This document shows positions 24,848 through 34,979 of a stretch of 62,370 nt of DNA, piece by piece (within the stretch, counting starts at the first letter, position 1; every line of letters begins with the position of its first letter). The position numbers and the translations under genes are program-made. The DNA is from an uncultured Thiodictyon sp. (GTDB taxonomy: Bacteria; Pseudomonadota; Gammaproteobacteria; Chromatiales; Chromatiaceae), in contig CAILVI010000133.1 in the NCBI GenBank assembly GCA_903837595.1, positions 1-62,370 of the forward strand, in the 5' to 3' direction. The notes under the pieces were generated by a model that ran no database searches, had not been told where the DNA came from, and saw nothing but the letters and a program-made list of their open reading frames with translations.

Positions 24848-26950
24848 ATGCCCGCTCAAGCACAAACCGTCGTCATGCTCCTTATGATCGCTCAGGAGAG
24901 CGAGGCAGAGCGCCTGATCACGACCGTGCGCGACGGCGGTTTGCCGGTGCGCGGCACCCACACTGTACACGCAGAGGAGATTGCGGAACTGGTGGAGCAG
25001 CGCGCCTGCGACCTGATCATCTGCTGCGCCTACGACCCGGCGGTGCACCTGAATGCAGTACTGGCGCGCCATCGGGAATTGGCGGCTGATGTCCCATTGA
25101 TCGTGATTGCCGACCACGCCGGGGAGCCACAGTCGGTGATTCGCGCCATGAGCAACGGGGCACGCGACGTCACCGCTCGCAACGATGCCGAGCACCTCCA
25201 ACTGGTGGTGAGCCGGGAGTTGGCCGATCTGCGGGCACGCCGCCAGCTCCAGCAACTGACGGCGCGACTGCGCCAATGTGAACAGCGCGCCCGGGAGTTG
25301 GTCGAGAGCAGCGAGGAGGCGGTGGCCTTCATCCAGGAGGGGATGCATGTCCATGCCAATCCCGCCTACCTCAACCTGTTTCGCTTTCCCACGGTGGACG
25401 ACGTGCAGTCCGCCGCCCTGCTGGACCTGATCGAGGCAAAAGACCATGCCGTGGTTCGCAACTTCCTGCGCAACCGGCAGTCGGTGCCGCCCCAGGGGGC
25501 CGCTGAACTGACGATACAGGGCGTACGGGCCGATGCCAGCCGCTTTCCCGCGACCCTGACGGCCGCCCTCGCTGAGGTCGATGGCGAACACTGCCTGCGG
25601 CTCATTGTACGCGCCGCGCCCCCCTCCGCACTGGTGGCTGAGCCGGGCGCCGCCGTCCGCAGCGCCCTGCCCGGCTACCCCGTGTTGGTCGCCGCCGTCG
25701 ACACGCTGGTGGGTCCCGAGCGCCGTGCACCCCAGCCCTTTACACTGTTCTATATTGCGATCCGCGGGGCACCTGACTTGTTCCGGGAGGCGGGCCTGAC
25801 CCGCGGTCTGGAGTTGATCGGCACCCTCGCCGCCGCACTGACCCGGCTGTGTGCGGCCCTGGGTGTCCTGGTGAACATCAGCGGTGACAGTTACGGACTC
25901 CTCGCCCCGGGACTCGACGAGATTGGCGCCGAGGGTCTGGCGGAACGCATCCGCGCACAGGTTCGTCTACCCCCGAGCGCGAGCGGCAAATCGGACATTG
26001 AGGCCAACTGCGACGTCGGCTATGTGGTCGTGGCGGGGTTGAGTCCCGCCGCCGCCAACCTGCTCGACGACGCCTTTCGTGCCAGTCGTGGTGGCGCTCC
26101 GGCGCCGGGTGCCCCGGCGCCGGTGAGGCCCGTGGGGCCCGCCACGCCGACGCAGAAGAGTACGTCCCTCGCGGCGCGCACCAAGCAAAGCACCGCGGAC
26201 AGCGACGCCGCGATGATCGACATGGTCAAATGGGCGCTCGCCAATGACCGTTTTCTGCTCGTCTACCAGCCGATCATCAGCCTGATGGGGGACAATCAGG
26301 AGAATTACAGCGTCCTGATGCGCTTGAACGATGCGTCCGAGAACCTGATCGAGGCCCGGGAATTTATCGGTGCGGCCATCCTCAGCGGCCTGATCGAGCG
26401 CCTGGACAAATGGGCGATTCGCCACGCCATCAAGGCTTTGGGCGAGCACCGCCGCGCCGGACACCAGCTCAACTTTTTCATCAACCTGGCGGAGGATAGT
26501 TTCCGCGATCCCGGTATCCTGATCTGGATCTGCGACTGTCTACGCGAATTCGATGTTCGCGGGAATTGGCTTACCTTCGTGTTCCAGGAGGAACTGGTGG
26601 ACGGCAACCTGGGCAACCTGACCCGAATCGTCGAAAGTCTGAAGACGATCAAGTGCCGGATCGCGATCAATCGCTTTGGCTCCACCGACCACCCACAAAT
26701 GCTGTTACAGGGACTCTCACTGGACTTCGTCCTCCTGCTCCCGGAGTTCGCCAAAGGGCTGGCCGACGACCACAACAAGCAACAGCGCCTGGTGGTATTG
26801 GCGAATCTGGCCCGCGAATTCAACGTCAAGACCGTGGTGACCGGGGTCGAGGACGCCCGCTCCCTCACCATCCTGTGGACCGCGGGGGTGGACTACGTGC
26901 AGGGCAATTTCCTGCAGCGGCCCTCACCGACCCTGGATATCTCAACCTGA
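24848..26950 (+). CDS. FimX-like degenerate REC-PAS-GGDEF-EAL protein
   Basis: A 700-aa protein. Residues ~7-125 form a receiver-like domain without a convincing phosphoacceptor, followed by a coiled coil (~125-155), a PAS domain (~150-258), a GGDEF-like domain with SGDSY at 345-349, a low-complexity Ala/Pro linker (~412-450), and an EAL-like domain with SVL (488-490) instead of EAL. The domain order is that of FimX, a catalytically weak c-di-GMP receptor that promotes type IV pilus assembly. It ends 33 bp from the convergent pilE gene of the pilin island, supporting a role in piliation. Confidence 0.85.
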   Translation: MPAQAQTVVMLLMIAQESEAERLITTVRDGGLPVRGTHTVHAEEIAELVEQRACDLIICCAYDPAVHLNAVLARHRELAADVPLIVIADHAGEPQSVIRAMSNGARDVTARNDAEHLQLVVSRELADLRARRQLQQLTARLRQCEQRARELVESSEEAVAFIQEGMHVHANPAYLNLFRFPTVDDVQSAALLDLIEAKDHAVVRNFLRNRQSVPPQGAAELTIQGVRADASRFPATLTAALAEVDGEHCLRLIVRAAPPSALVAEPGAAVRSALPGYPVLVAAVDTLVGPERRAPQPFTLFYIAIRGAPDLFREAGLTRGLELIGTLAAALTRLCAALGVLVNISGDSYGLLAPGLDEIGAEGLAERIRAQVRLPPSASGKSDIEANCDVGYVVVAGLSPAAANLLDDAFRASRGGAPAPGAPAPVRPVGPATPTQKSTSLAARTKQSTADSDAAMIDMVKWALANDRFLLVYQPIISLMGDNQENYSVLMRLNDASENLIEAREFIGAAILSGLIERLDKWAIRHAIKALGEHRRAGHQLNFFINLAEDSFRDPGILIWICDCLREFDVRGNWLTFVFQEELVDGNLGNLTRIVESLKTIKCRIAINRFGSTDHPQMLLQGLSLDFVLLLPEFAKGLADDHNKQQRLVVLANLAREFNVKTVVTGVEDARSLTILWTAGVDYVQGNFLQRPSPTLDIST

Positions 26951-26983
26951 CGAGAAAGCGGATTGCGGCGCAAGTCAGCGCAC

Positions 26984-27460
26984 TCATCGCTGCCAGCAGA
27001 CCACGTCGTTCGCCCCTTGAACACCCGCCTGATCGAGCGTCAGGGTCCCACAGGAGTCCCCGCCCATGGACCCGGTCGGCACCGCAGATAAGGTGAAGCA
27101 CTGCCCCAAGGTACAGGGCGCGATGGCCGAGTACATGACCGCGATGGTGTAATTGGCAGTGCCAGTCGCCGGCAACCGCGCGACCGGCAAGATCAGGTTG
27201 GCGGTCGCGCTCGTACAGACGCCGTCAGTGCGGTGGTAGCAATTGTTCAGCGTATAGTTGCGTTCCAAAAATTGCGCATCTTCAAGCAGTGCCCCCTTAA
27301 CTGCTGCGCGGTGGCCGCGCCGGACCTGTTCGCGATAGGACGGATAGGCCGCCGCCGCCAGGATGGCGATAATGACAACGGCGACCATCAACTCAATGAG
27401 GGTGAAACCCGCCGCCACCCCCATGCGGCGCAGTTGTACCCGCGTGTGTTTCGTGTCCAT
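26984..27460 (-). CDS. pilE: PilE-like type IV minor pilin, leftward cassette
   Basis: A 158-aa prepilin. The leader MDTKHTRVQLRRMGVAAG ends before the cleavage/methylation point G-FTLIELMVAVVIIAILAA, with Glu5 of the mature protein present. The globular part has four Cys after the helix (CYHRTDGVC and the C-terminal CGTL...VVCWQR), suggesting disulfides. It is last in the leftward cassette, 31 bp after pilY1, as in Pseudomonas-type clusters. It is processed by PilD and sits near the pilus tip as a priming pilin. Confidence 0.9.
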   Translation of the reverse strand: MDTKHTRVQLRRMGVAAGFTLIELMVAVVIIAILAAAAYPSYREQVRRGHRAAVKGALLEDAQFLERNYTLNNCYHRTDGVCTSATANLILPVARLPATGTANYTIAVMYSAIAPCTLGQCFTLSAVPTGSMGGDSCGTLTLDQAGVQGANDVVCWQR

Positions 27461-27491
27461 CCCAGTGGATACCCCGCAACGATTTGGCTGT

Positions 27492-30400
27492 TTAGTTGAC
27501 GATTTCACGCCAGTTGAGGCGCCCGGCCGCCCCGCCACCCAGGTTGAGTTTCGTCGTCACCACTTCTCCGCTGGTCAGCGATGATACCCCGACCCCGGCC
27601 CCCCCTGTCGCGTTTCCCAGGATCACGGTCGTGCCGCCCAACGCGGCACCCACCGGCGCCCCCACGACCACGATATCGCCACCATCAATCGCTCCGTCGC
27701 CATTGCTATCGAATATCTTCGAGCCTAGTGGCGCGCCGGTCAGATAGTTTACCGCCATCAAGTACCCCGTACCGCCAAACTCGCAAGGCATCGCGGATGG
27801 GATCAGGGTATTGAAAAAGAGCATGCCGCGGATTAGAGTCGCAGCGCCGATCGGCCGCTCACCCGCCGCCGGTAAGTCCAGATACCAACCCTTCGCGGAC
27901 GCCGCACAAGCAGTCTCCGGAGGGTCTCCACAGCCGGCCGCCGTGCCGCGGAAGACCTGCGTCCCAACTCTTGTCGTGGTGACCACCATCGGAGTCAACT
28001 CGGCCTTGGACACAAGCGACCCAACATCTTGTATGCCATAGTAAGTCTGCCCCGCGATGTCGGTGCTGTTATCGCTCTTTTCCAGGTATTTTCCAGTTCC
28101 CACCAACACCATCACCCCCGCGGCTGGATGCAGGCTCAGCGTCGGCGCCACGGTGATCGGTTGTGAGGTCCCCGCCGCGAACAACAGGGACTTTCCCCAG
28201 GTCCTGGGAGTGCGGGCGCTGAGGTCGAATCGCCAGACGTTGCCCCTTAAGTCGCCGGCATAGGCCTTATCTACCAGGCCATCACCGTTGGAATCGATGG
28301 GGACCGGCGTTGATAATCCGTTATCCGGCCCGGCATCGGCCTCGATTTTCACATAGTCCGCCGCCAGCCAGGCATGGCTGAACCCCGTCGGTCCGGAGAG
28401 AAACAACACGTAGAGCACGGCCTTACCGTTGGCGCTATTGTAACCATTGCCAACAATCACACCCCAGCGACCATTCTGAAACTTGGCAATCTGCTTGGCC
28501 TGGCCAATAATCGGGTCAGTGGGTGCCGAGTTATACGTTAGACCCAGATCCTCATCATCGCTACTAGTGAATTCCCACAACACGACTTCATCTGCTTTTG
28601 GCACCGTAAAATTGCTGGGATTCGTGACGTCTAACGCATAAAATCCTTTACCGCCGGCACCGAGCCCGCCAATCAAGACCGTCTTCCACTGTGCGGCAGC
28701 CGCCGAGGTACAGTCAGTGATGCAGGCGTCAGCCATCATACCCGAGCCATCAACAAAATACCTATGTCCGGATAAATATCTGCTGTCAGTCAGTCGACTG
28801 AGGTTGGCGTAAACCGCCGACGGAACATAGGCGAGGAGTTCTTTCCCGGCCGTGGTGGTCGGCGTATTGGTATTCACATCCACGGACGCGTCGAACCCAT
28901 GCAGCATGCCGTCATTGGAACCAACATACACCACCGGCGCCCGCCCGGCATAGCGACTGGCAAACGCCGCGTAACCGGGGTGGTCGACATCCGCAAACCC
29001 CGCCGCCGGCTTGCCGACCAAAACGGGTTTTGCATTAATGATGTCACCGAGGATACCTGTCGCCCGATTGCGAAATTTGGCAATCGTATTCGCCGGCGGG
29101 TTCGCGCAGGTGAAGGTTCCAGCGCCCTCGTTCGCCGACTGACCGCGCAGGTACCCAACGCGTTCTATACCGCACATATCGACTATCGCTTGGCTATTCG
29201 TGTCGAGCGCCGCCTTCTGACTCTCGCTCAAATTGGCATATGCGAAGCCCACCCCAACCCCGTCCTCCGTCCGCGTCAGGATCGCCCGCGTATCACTGCT
29301 GACATCCGCTTGCTCCCTGACCTCTTGCCCCGCATCCCACTCTGGATACGGACTCTCGGCCGGGTCCCAGCCAGGCGGCGGTAAATTGGCACTCAAGACG
29401 CCTCCCGTGCCGCGGTCAAGCCGATAGGAAAGCAACTGCCCACTCCAGAAATAGCTATTGAAACGTCCCTGATAGATACGGCTTTTGGTATTGAGTGCAG
29501 AGGAGTTTGCTACGATGGAAGATGCCGCTCCGTTAGTGAGAATCTTAAGGAAGACCGAATTCAGCGCGGTCTCCAGACCAAGCGGGTTATTGACGAAGAA
29601 ATAGTTATCGGGAATCCCGTCGGAACCCGGGCTACCATCTGCGGTAAGCACGTCCCACTCCTGCGTCGAAGTCGGCCTCCCATCGCCATCAAGGTCATTG
29701 AAACCACCCCACTTTGCCGCATAATACAAGGGGTCCTGCAGGACGTTGGCGGTAAGGTTTCCGCTCAGGCTATAAATCACCGTGGTCGCGCTATCCTCGG
29801 CTTGGCAAGGCGCACACCCCAACACGCCACTACTATCAATGAACCCGAAACCCTCAATGCCAGAGTGAAAATGGGCACCATCCTTCGTCGTACCGCTGAT
29901 CGTGTAACCAAACCCCGCGGCATAGCTAGTCGATTCGGCGACCACATCGGTGGTGATTTTCACCGTATTAGCCGCCTGTCCCGAACAGCCACCGGCTACC
30001 GTCGTCAGACAATATTTGACGACACCCCATAGATCTTGATCATAATCGCCGCCCTGTTCACTGTCCTCCCAGTTGACGTAAAGGGTGCCGGACGCCATGG
30101 TCGGGGTCGACACGCCCGCCAAGACCTTCATCTCGACCAAAGTTCCGCCACCGAAACTGCTGCCATTAACCAGCCGAAAAGCGGGCTGCAGGATGACGCG
30201 CGGCGCCGTCTCGCCAGCCAAGGCGATTGGGATCCGTGGTACATTGGTCGCCAATTGGATACCATAGGTCGTTACCTTGAGCGAGTGGGTATCCGCGCCG
30301 GGCACCGTCAGATCGGTGCGGATCCGGTTGGTGTGGGCGTGGTAGGCCATGCCTGGCATCAGGTACGAACCCAACTGTGAGGGCCCCTCGGGACAGATTC

Positions 30401-32315
30401 CCCAAATACTCCCGAGATTGGCGACCGTCTTGGCATCGCAGAGTTCGTCGTTGCTGGTGCCGTTGGCACCGACGAAGTAGCTCTGACCGGCAATGCCCTC
30501 GCCGGCACCCACCTGATTCGCCAAGGCGGCGACGGTACTGCTGCTGTTAATACCCGTCATGACTGTGTCTTTCAGGTCGATATCGGTGGTGGAGACGCTG
30601 GCGTTGAACACCAGGGTGTTGAGGGACGCACAGTAGTTAGTCTGAGTCACGGCAGCGGTCCAGCTTGGCAGCGCCAGACCCAACTGATTATCATGGCTAC
30701 TGGTGTTATTCGTGTAAGCATACAGAGGCATGCGGGCGGCATTGTCCGTGGTAGCCGTAAGATATCGCAACGATTCGAGATAGAGCTCCGACATCGGGTT
30801 TCCCCAGCTGGTGCAACTGCCCTCGGAGAGGCTGGTCAGTCCGTAGGTACAGTTGTCGCCATTACCCCCTAGGTAGCTGCCATCGCCATAATAGTAACCG
30901 TAGATACGCAGTCGATCCAAGGTCGCCACGATACCATTAGCTGAAGTAAAGGTGCCGTCGCTCGTGACGTTGACCTCATCACCAAAAGGCCCCATCAGCT
31001 TGCGGACCACCCCGCCGGAAATACTCTTGTCATAACTCCCCGTGAGCAGGCCGAACCGGATCTCATCAGCGTCGCCATAGACCTGGAGCAGACCGATCGG
31101 CTTCAAATTACTTGCATCAGCGCTATTGTATTGCTTGCATCTTTCCGTGCCAATCAGCCCAGGCACGCAGGCCAGAATGCGAACGTAATAATCGCCTAGG
31201 CCAGTGCCAGAGCCCTGCGTTGCTAATGCAGGACTGCTCGCAGCAGCCGCTACACCCGAGGCAGAAAAGTCGTTTCCGTTGCCGGTTTGGCTGGGATTGG
31301 TCGCTTCAGCGCTCCACCGGCACTGCCACCGCTCGTTCGCGTTCCACAGCGAAAAATTGCCTCTTGCTATCCGTAACAGCGGCAGATTAGTATTGGTTTG
31401 AGACTTGTCTTGCGGCGAACTTCCCCCCGCCGTCGTGTTGCACAGGGTGATGCCTCGCGTCGAGAGATTTTCCAGCGTCCAAGTACTATAGGTTCCGCTC
31501 CCCAGGTAATTGGCATTGGCGACACGAACGGTGACCTTCTTCGACTTCGTATTGATATCGATAATCTGGCCTTTCACGTAGGCACTGCTTGCCGAGACCA
31601 ATACGTAATCGTTCACGGAAAACCCACTGACGGATTCCACCCTAAAGTCATAGTCGACGCTATTTGCGCCGCTATTGGTGATCGTGGTTGACGTCGAACT
31701 GTTGGTCCTGGCCGTCTCAGGCGTATAGGGGGTCAACCGACTGAGGTCGGAACCGTCGTAATACTTGGCCCAGGCGTGTGCGTCGTTGGGGAGAAAGGTT
31801 CTCTCTAGCACGGTGGAGGTGGCGGTGTCCCCGTCGGCGATGCCTCTGCCGTCGCCGTTGGTCCGCGGCTGCGAGCGCATGCCGCCGTAGAGCAGCTTAC
31901 GCACCGCATCTATTCGCGCCATCGCCGCCCAGTTGAGGAAGTTTCCACTCCATTGAGTTGATTGGGTCCCGGTCGCCGAGCAGTACTTGTCTGCGCTCAC
32001 CACCGTCGGCTCAAAGCGCTTATTGGCGACGCTGTAGGTATAGCACTTCCTTGGGTCGAAATAGCCATAATAGTCGATCCCATTCTCATAGCCGGTCTCC
32101 AGCTGTCCATCATTATTGAGGTCGGAGTAATCGTTATAGGCCTTCTTATGGAGCTGCTGATCCTTGGAAATGTCGAGAATGACCAAGGGTTGGACTTGGC
32201 CGACCAAGAACAGCGGGGTGTCTGAGATGGATAACGCCAGCACCGGAACGGCTCCAAAAGCAGCGACCACCACCGCCGCCGCGCGACCGAAATATGTCAG
32301 CCAAGAGTGTTTCAT
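27492..32315 (-). CDS. pilY1: PilY1-type pilus tip/adhesin protein, leftward cassette
   Basis: A 1607-aa exported protein with a signal peptide (AAAVVVAAFGAVPVLALS), a long N-terminal region starting VQPLVILDISKDQQLHKKAY with an EF-hand-like loop (DLNNDGQLET), and a C-terminal PilC/PilY1 seven-blade propeller. The propeller contains the calcium loop DSNGDGLVDKAYAGDLRGN (about residue 1340) and a second DSNGDGAIDGGD near the end. PilY1 sits at the pilus tip, aids pilus extension and can act as adhesin; the Ca loop controls retraction in Pseudomonas. The gene is somewhat AT-richer than its surroundings. No clear vWA MIDAS motif is seen. Confidence 0.9.
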   Translation of the reverse strand: MKHSWLTYFGRAAAVVVAAFGAVPVLALSISDTPLFLVGQVQPLVILDISKDQQLHKKAYNDYSDLNNDGQLETGYENGIDYYGYFDPRKCYTYSVANKRFEPTVVSADKYCSATGTQSTQWSGNFLNWAAMARIDAVRKLLYGGMRSQPRTNGDGRGIADGDTATSTVLERTFLPNDAHAWAKYYDGSDLSRLTPYTPETARTNSSTSTTITNSGANSVDYDFRVESVSGFSVNDYVLVSASSAYVKGQIIDINTKSKKVTVRVANANYLGSGTYSTWTLENLSTRGITLCNTTAGGSSPQDKSQTNTNLPLLRIARGNFSLWNANERWQCRWSAEATNPSQTGNGNDFSASGVAAAASSPALATQGSGTGLGDYYVRILACVPGLIGTERCKQYNSADASNLKPIGLLQVYGDADEIRFGLLTGSYDKSISGGVVRKLMGPFGDEVNVTSDGTFTSANGIVATLDRLRIYGYYYGDGSYLGGNGDNCTYGLTSLSEGSCTSWGNPMSELYLESLRYLTATTDNAARMPLYAYTNNTSSHDNQLGLALPSWTAAVTQTNYCASLNTLVFNASVSTTDIDLKDTVMTGINSSSTVAALANQVGAGEGIAGQSYFVGANGTSNDELCDAKTVANLGSIWGICPEGPSQLGSYLMPGMAYHAHTNRIRTDLTVPGADTHSLKVTTYGIQLATNVPRIPIALAGETAPRVILQPAFRLVNGSSFGGGTLVEMKVLAGVSTPTMASGTLYVNWEDSEQGGDYDQDLWGVVKYCLTTVAGGCSGQAANTVKITTDVVAESTSYAAGFGYTISGTTKDGAHFHSGIEGFGFIDSSGVLGCAPCQAEDSATTVIYSLSGNLTANVLQDPLYYAAKWGGFNDLDGDGRPTSTQEWDVLTADGSPGSDGIPDNYFFVNNPLGLETALNSVFLKILTNGAASSIVANSSALNTKSRIYQGRFNSYFWSGQLLSYRLDRGTGGVLSANLPPPGWDPAESPYPEWDAGQEVREQADVSSDTRAILTRTEDGVGVGFAYANLSESQKAALDTNSQAIVDMCGIERVGYLRGQSANEGAGTFTCANPPANTIAKFRNRATGILGDIINAKPVLVGKPAAGFADVDHPGYAAFASRYAGRAPVVYVGSNDGMLHGFDASVDVNTNTPTTTAGKELLAYVPSAVYANLSRLTDSRYLSGHRYFVDGSGMMADACITDCTSAAAAQWKTVLIGGLGAGGKGFYALDVTNPSNFTVPKADEVVLWEFTSSDDEDLGLTYNSAPTDPIIGQAKQIAKFQNGRWGVIVGNGYNSANGKAVLYVLFLSGPTGFSHAWLAADYVKIEADAGPDNGLSTPVPIDSNGDGLVDKAYAGDLRGNVWRFDLSARTPRTWGKSLLFAAGTSQPITVAPTLSLHPAAGVMVLVGTGKYLEKSDNSTDIAGQTYYGIQDVGSLVSKAELTPMVVTTTRVGTQVFRGTAAGCGDPPETACAASAKGWYLDLPAAGERPIGAATLIRGMLFFNTLIPSAMPCEFGGTGYLMAVNYLTGAPLGSKIFDSNGDGAIDGGDIVVVGAPVGAALGGTTVILGNATGGAGVGVSSLTSGEVVTTKLNLGGGAAGRLNWREIVN

Positions 32316-32450
32316 AGCGGACCTCGTGGTCAGATAATCAACTCACTGAAAGTAGGACTCTGAGCGCCGGCCAAGCCCTTCGCCGGCGGACCATCGCACC
32401 ACCGGGCACAGCGTCGCAGCGACGACGGCACTGCCCGACGGACAGCGGCT
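32316..32450. other. Intra-operon spacer with hairpin
   Basis: 135 bp between pilX and pilY1 (both minus). A hairpin GCGCCGGCCAAGCCCTTCGC then CGGCGG (about 32370-32395) could lower read-through into the very long pilY1 gene. No promoter recognised. Confidence 0.4.
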
Positions 32451-32987
32451 TCAATAGTGAGGCGTAAACACTTCCTGCAACCGTACCACAGTATTGGGAT
32501 TGCGCCCCACGGCACGCACCGTTACTTGATAATAATAGGTTAGCCCCCCCCCGCCCGGCACCTGTTTCCCTATACACTCGATCAGGTAGCGGGGCTGGGC
32601 GAAGACCCCGGCGATGCGTGTCGCGTTGGTGTACTGGCCATATCCCACACTGGGGGAGACGGTCATATCAATGGCTGTCCAGACGGGAACGGTATACCCG
32701 GCCCAGCCGTTGTAGCACAGGCCATTCGCACAACCGGGCACGAACCCGGTGCAACCGGCAATGCCCCGAGCCGTCATGACGTCCCACTCAGCGTCGCGCA
32801 GGCCCATTTCGGCTGCTCGCAGTGCGATATCCCGGTCGCGCATATTACCGGCCATTCGCTCCTCCAACGCGGCAATGCGCGCGGCGACCACCGCGAGGAC
32901 CGTCATTATCGCCAACAAGATCAGCGTCGTGATCAGTGCGATGCCGCGCCGACGGGGGTGCGGAGCGATTGGTGAAGGACTCAACAT
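32451..32987 (-). CDS. pilX: PilX-like minor pilin, leftward cassette
   Basis: A 178-aa protein. After a short basic leader (PHPRRRG) comes IALITTLILLAIMTVLAVVA, the PilX type of N-terminus (the Glu5 of other pilins is absent here), then the family stretch LEERMAGNMRDRDIALRAAE and a C-terminal domain with several Cys. PilX helps form the tip complex with PilV, PilW and PilY1. It starts 11 bp after pilW. Confidence 0.88.
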   Translation of the reverse strand: MLSPSPIAPHPRRRGIALITTLILLAIMTVLAVVAARIAALEERMAGNMRDRDIALRAAEMGLRDAEWDVMTARGIAGCTGFVPGCANGLCYNGWAGYTVPVWTAIDMTVSPSVGYGQYTNATRIAGVFAQPRYLIECIGKQVPGGGGLTYYYQVTVRAVGRNPNTVVRLQEVFTPHY

Positions 32988-32998
32988 AGACGTTGGGG

Positions 32999-33910
32999 TC
33001 AGGGTATCCGGGTGATACGGTTACGCAGGGCAAAGGTGGCAACAAAGGCCCGTCGCAGGCGCGTGTCAGTCGCTGGCGTAAAGCGTGTCTCATCGTTGGC
33101 GGCGGTACCTAAGGCACCGGAACAATTAAAATAGGTTTGCCCGGCCGGCGCCCCCCCTGGAATTTCCGAGCGGACCAGTACGCACACGCGGACGGTGACT
33201 ACTGTGGTCCAGTTGACAGGCGTGGCCGTATAGCTGTCGGCGGACTGGTCGTCATTGCTATCGATACCGTAGAGGACCTGCAAATCCTCGACATTGTCGA
33301 GTAATGGTGCCCCCGCATCCGTAGCGGGACAGGTGGTCGGTGGTTTAGGGGGATACCGCGTCTCGGTCGGACTCGTTTGAACGGCATCACAACGAAGGGT
33401 TGCATCCCGGATGAAAATAGTATGCTGAACAATCTTAGGTCGCCCCAGATGATCTCCCGCGACATCGTTTTCCGCCGCGATCCCGTTCGCTTGGCAATCC
33501 TGCATGTCGTCATCGGGATGACCATCGTCATCCTGATCGCCTGGCCCGTCGTATTGAATCGTCACAATATCACCGGCGGCACACACCTGATCGGCACCAA
33601 GTACTGCCGTCCCGGTGAATCCGGTCATCATGACGGCCTGGTTGAACGCGATGTTGGTATAGCCGGCCAGCCGCAGGCTGCGGCCGATCACGTCCAAGAC
33701 ATAACGCCCGGCCTCTTGGATGCGGGCGCCGTCTTGCTCCGCACGATAGGTTTGGTTGCTCCCGAGGTAGACCGCGCCGACCGCGGCGATCAGCAACAGG
33801 CTAAGGGCCAGCGCGATCATGAGTTCGACGAGCGTCAGTCCGCGCGGTGGTCCCAGCGCTGACCGGGCGCAGCGGATGGTGCCGATCGCGGGTACGTCCA
33901 GCGCATTCAT
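32999..33910 (-). CDS. pilW: PilW-like minor pilin, leftward cassette
   Basis: A 303-aa prepilin with PPRG-LTLVELMIALALSLLLI (cleavage after Gly, Glu5 present), then the PilW pattern YRAEQDGARIQEAGRYVLDV and GRSLRLAGY. The C-terminal part, VRVCVLVRSEIPGG, resembles other PilW proteins. It overlaps pilV by 4 bp. Confidence 0.9.
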   Translation of the reverse strand: MNALDVPAIGTIRCARSALGPPRGLTLVELMIALALSLLLIAAVGAVYLGSNQTYRAEQDGARIQEAGRYVLDVIGRSLRLAGYTNIAFNQAVMMTGFTGTAVLGADQVCAAGDIVTIQYDGPGDQDDDGHPDDDMQDCQANGIAAENDVAGDHLGRPKIVQHTIFIRDATLRCDAVQTSPTETRYPPKPPTTCPATDAGAPLLDNVEDLQVLYGIDSNDDQSADSYTATPVNWTTVVTVRVCVLVRSEIPGGAPAGQTYFNCSGALGTAANDETRFTPATDTRLRRAFVATFALRNRITRIP

Positions 33911-34452
33911 GGTGCAAAGCGGGTGACGAAGTCCTGGGTGACCGGGGCTCCTGCCGCGCGCTCAGACCAGGAAACGGTGACATCGAAGACACGATTGGCG
34001 CCAGGGGTATTGATGACGCAGGTGGGCGCTGGCCCACTGACGCAACGCACCGTCCCCGTGCCCCCTGGAAGCACGACAGAATTCGCCGTGAGCCATTGAT
34101 ATTGGTCGGTCAGGGCCATATTCGCTGGCGTACAGCTGGAACTGATGCAGTTAGGGTTGCTCGGAATCGTCGCAGTCAGATTGTCATAGTAACCCGCAGT
34201 GACCCCAGCCAGATTTGCGGCGATCCGGTCGGCGATGTCATAGGCCTGTTGGGAGGCGATGGTGCGGTAGACGCTGGCGTGACTGTCGCTCAGACTGCGA
34301 ACCTGCAGGCCGGCAAGCCCCAGGAGACCGATGGCGAACAGCACGAGCGTGAGCAGGACTTCAATCAGGTCGAAGCCGAGCAGTCTTGCCGTGCGCGGCC
34401 AGCGGCGCGCCACCAGGCGATGCCACAGGGCGTTAGAGATGGTCACGGACAT
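33907..34452 (-). CDS. pilV: PilV-like minor pilin, leftward cassette
   Basis: A 181-aa prepilin with the cleavage site LLG-FDLIEVLLTLVLFAIGLL and then LAGLQVRSLSDSHASVYRT, ASQQAYDIADRIAAN, typical of PilV. Asp at mature position 2 is unusual. It overlaps the upstream fimT gene by 10 bp and the next gene by 4 bp, so the cassette is tightly coupled. Confidence 0.9.
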   Translation of the reverse strand: MSVTISNALWHRLVARRWPRTARLLGFDLIEVLLTLVLFAIGLLGLAGLQVRSLSDSHASVYRTIASQQAYDIADRIAANLAGVTAGYYDNLTATIPSNPNCISSSCTPANMALTDQYQWLTANSVVLPGGTGTVRCVSGPAPTCVINTPGANRVFDVTVSWSERAAGAPVTQDFVTRFAP

Positions 34453-34979
34453 GAGTTAGTCCCGAAGGCAGTGCGCACACGACCCTGGTTGGAAAGAATG
34501 ATGCTCCTTGCCACCACCGGACCACGCCGATCGCACAGCCGAAAGGTATCGTTGAACCCCGCGCTGAAGCCGGTGCCCTGAAACGTGACGCGTTTTCTGG
34601 CGCTGGACCTTAGGGTAGTCCCGGTGGGCAGCGCGGGATAGACCAGCAAGATCTGCTCGGCGAGGTCCAAGGTGCCGACGCTGCCGGCACGGCCGGTGAG
34701 ATTGTCGACAAATACCAACCATCCGCCATCCCAAGCGGTGCTGTCGGCACAGGTAGCATTCGTCGCCCGGCTGCACAGGGTGATCGGCACGGCGCGCTTA
34801 ACGGCCTCACTCCTGGCATAGGTCAGGGCCAGCACAAATGCGTTTGCTACCGCGCCCCGACGGCCATTGAGAAGCAGCGCCTGATAAGACGGCCCGGCCA
34901 CCGCCAGCAGGATGACGGCAATGCTCAGCGTTATCAGCAATTCGACCAGAGTAACGCCGCTCACCCTGTGCATACTCAT
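34443..34979 (-). CDS. fimT: FimT/GspH-type minor pilin, leftward cassette
   Basis: A 178-aa pseudopilin starting MSMHRVSG-VTLVELLITLSIAVILL, followed by the FimT helix FVLALTYARSEAVKRAVPIT and CSR...WDGGWLVFVDN, typical of GspH/FimT proteins. FimT members can bind DNA during natural transformation; whether this one does is not visible. The first ATG of the compact leader (34979) is preferred over an upstream Arg-rich extension. It is the first gene of the leftward cassette. Confidence 0.88.
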   Translation of the reverse strand: MSMHRVSGVTLVELLITLSIAVILLAVAGPSYQALLLNGRRGAVANAFVLALTYARSEAVKRAVPITLCSRATNATCADSTAWDGGWLVFVDNLTGRAGSVGTLDLAEQILLVYPALPTGTTLRSSARKRVTFQGTGFSAGFNDTFRLCDRRGPVVARSIILSNQGRVRTAFGTNSCP

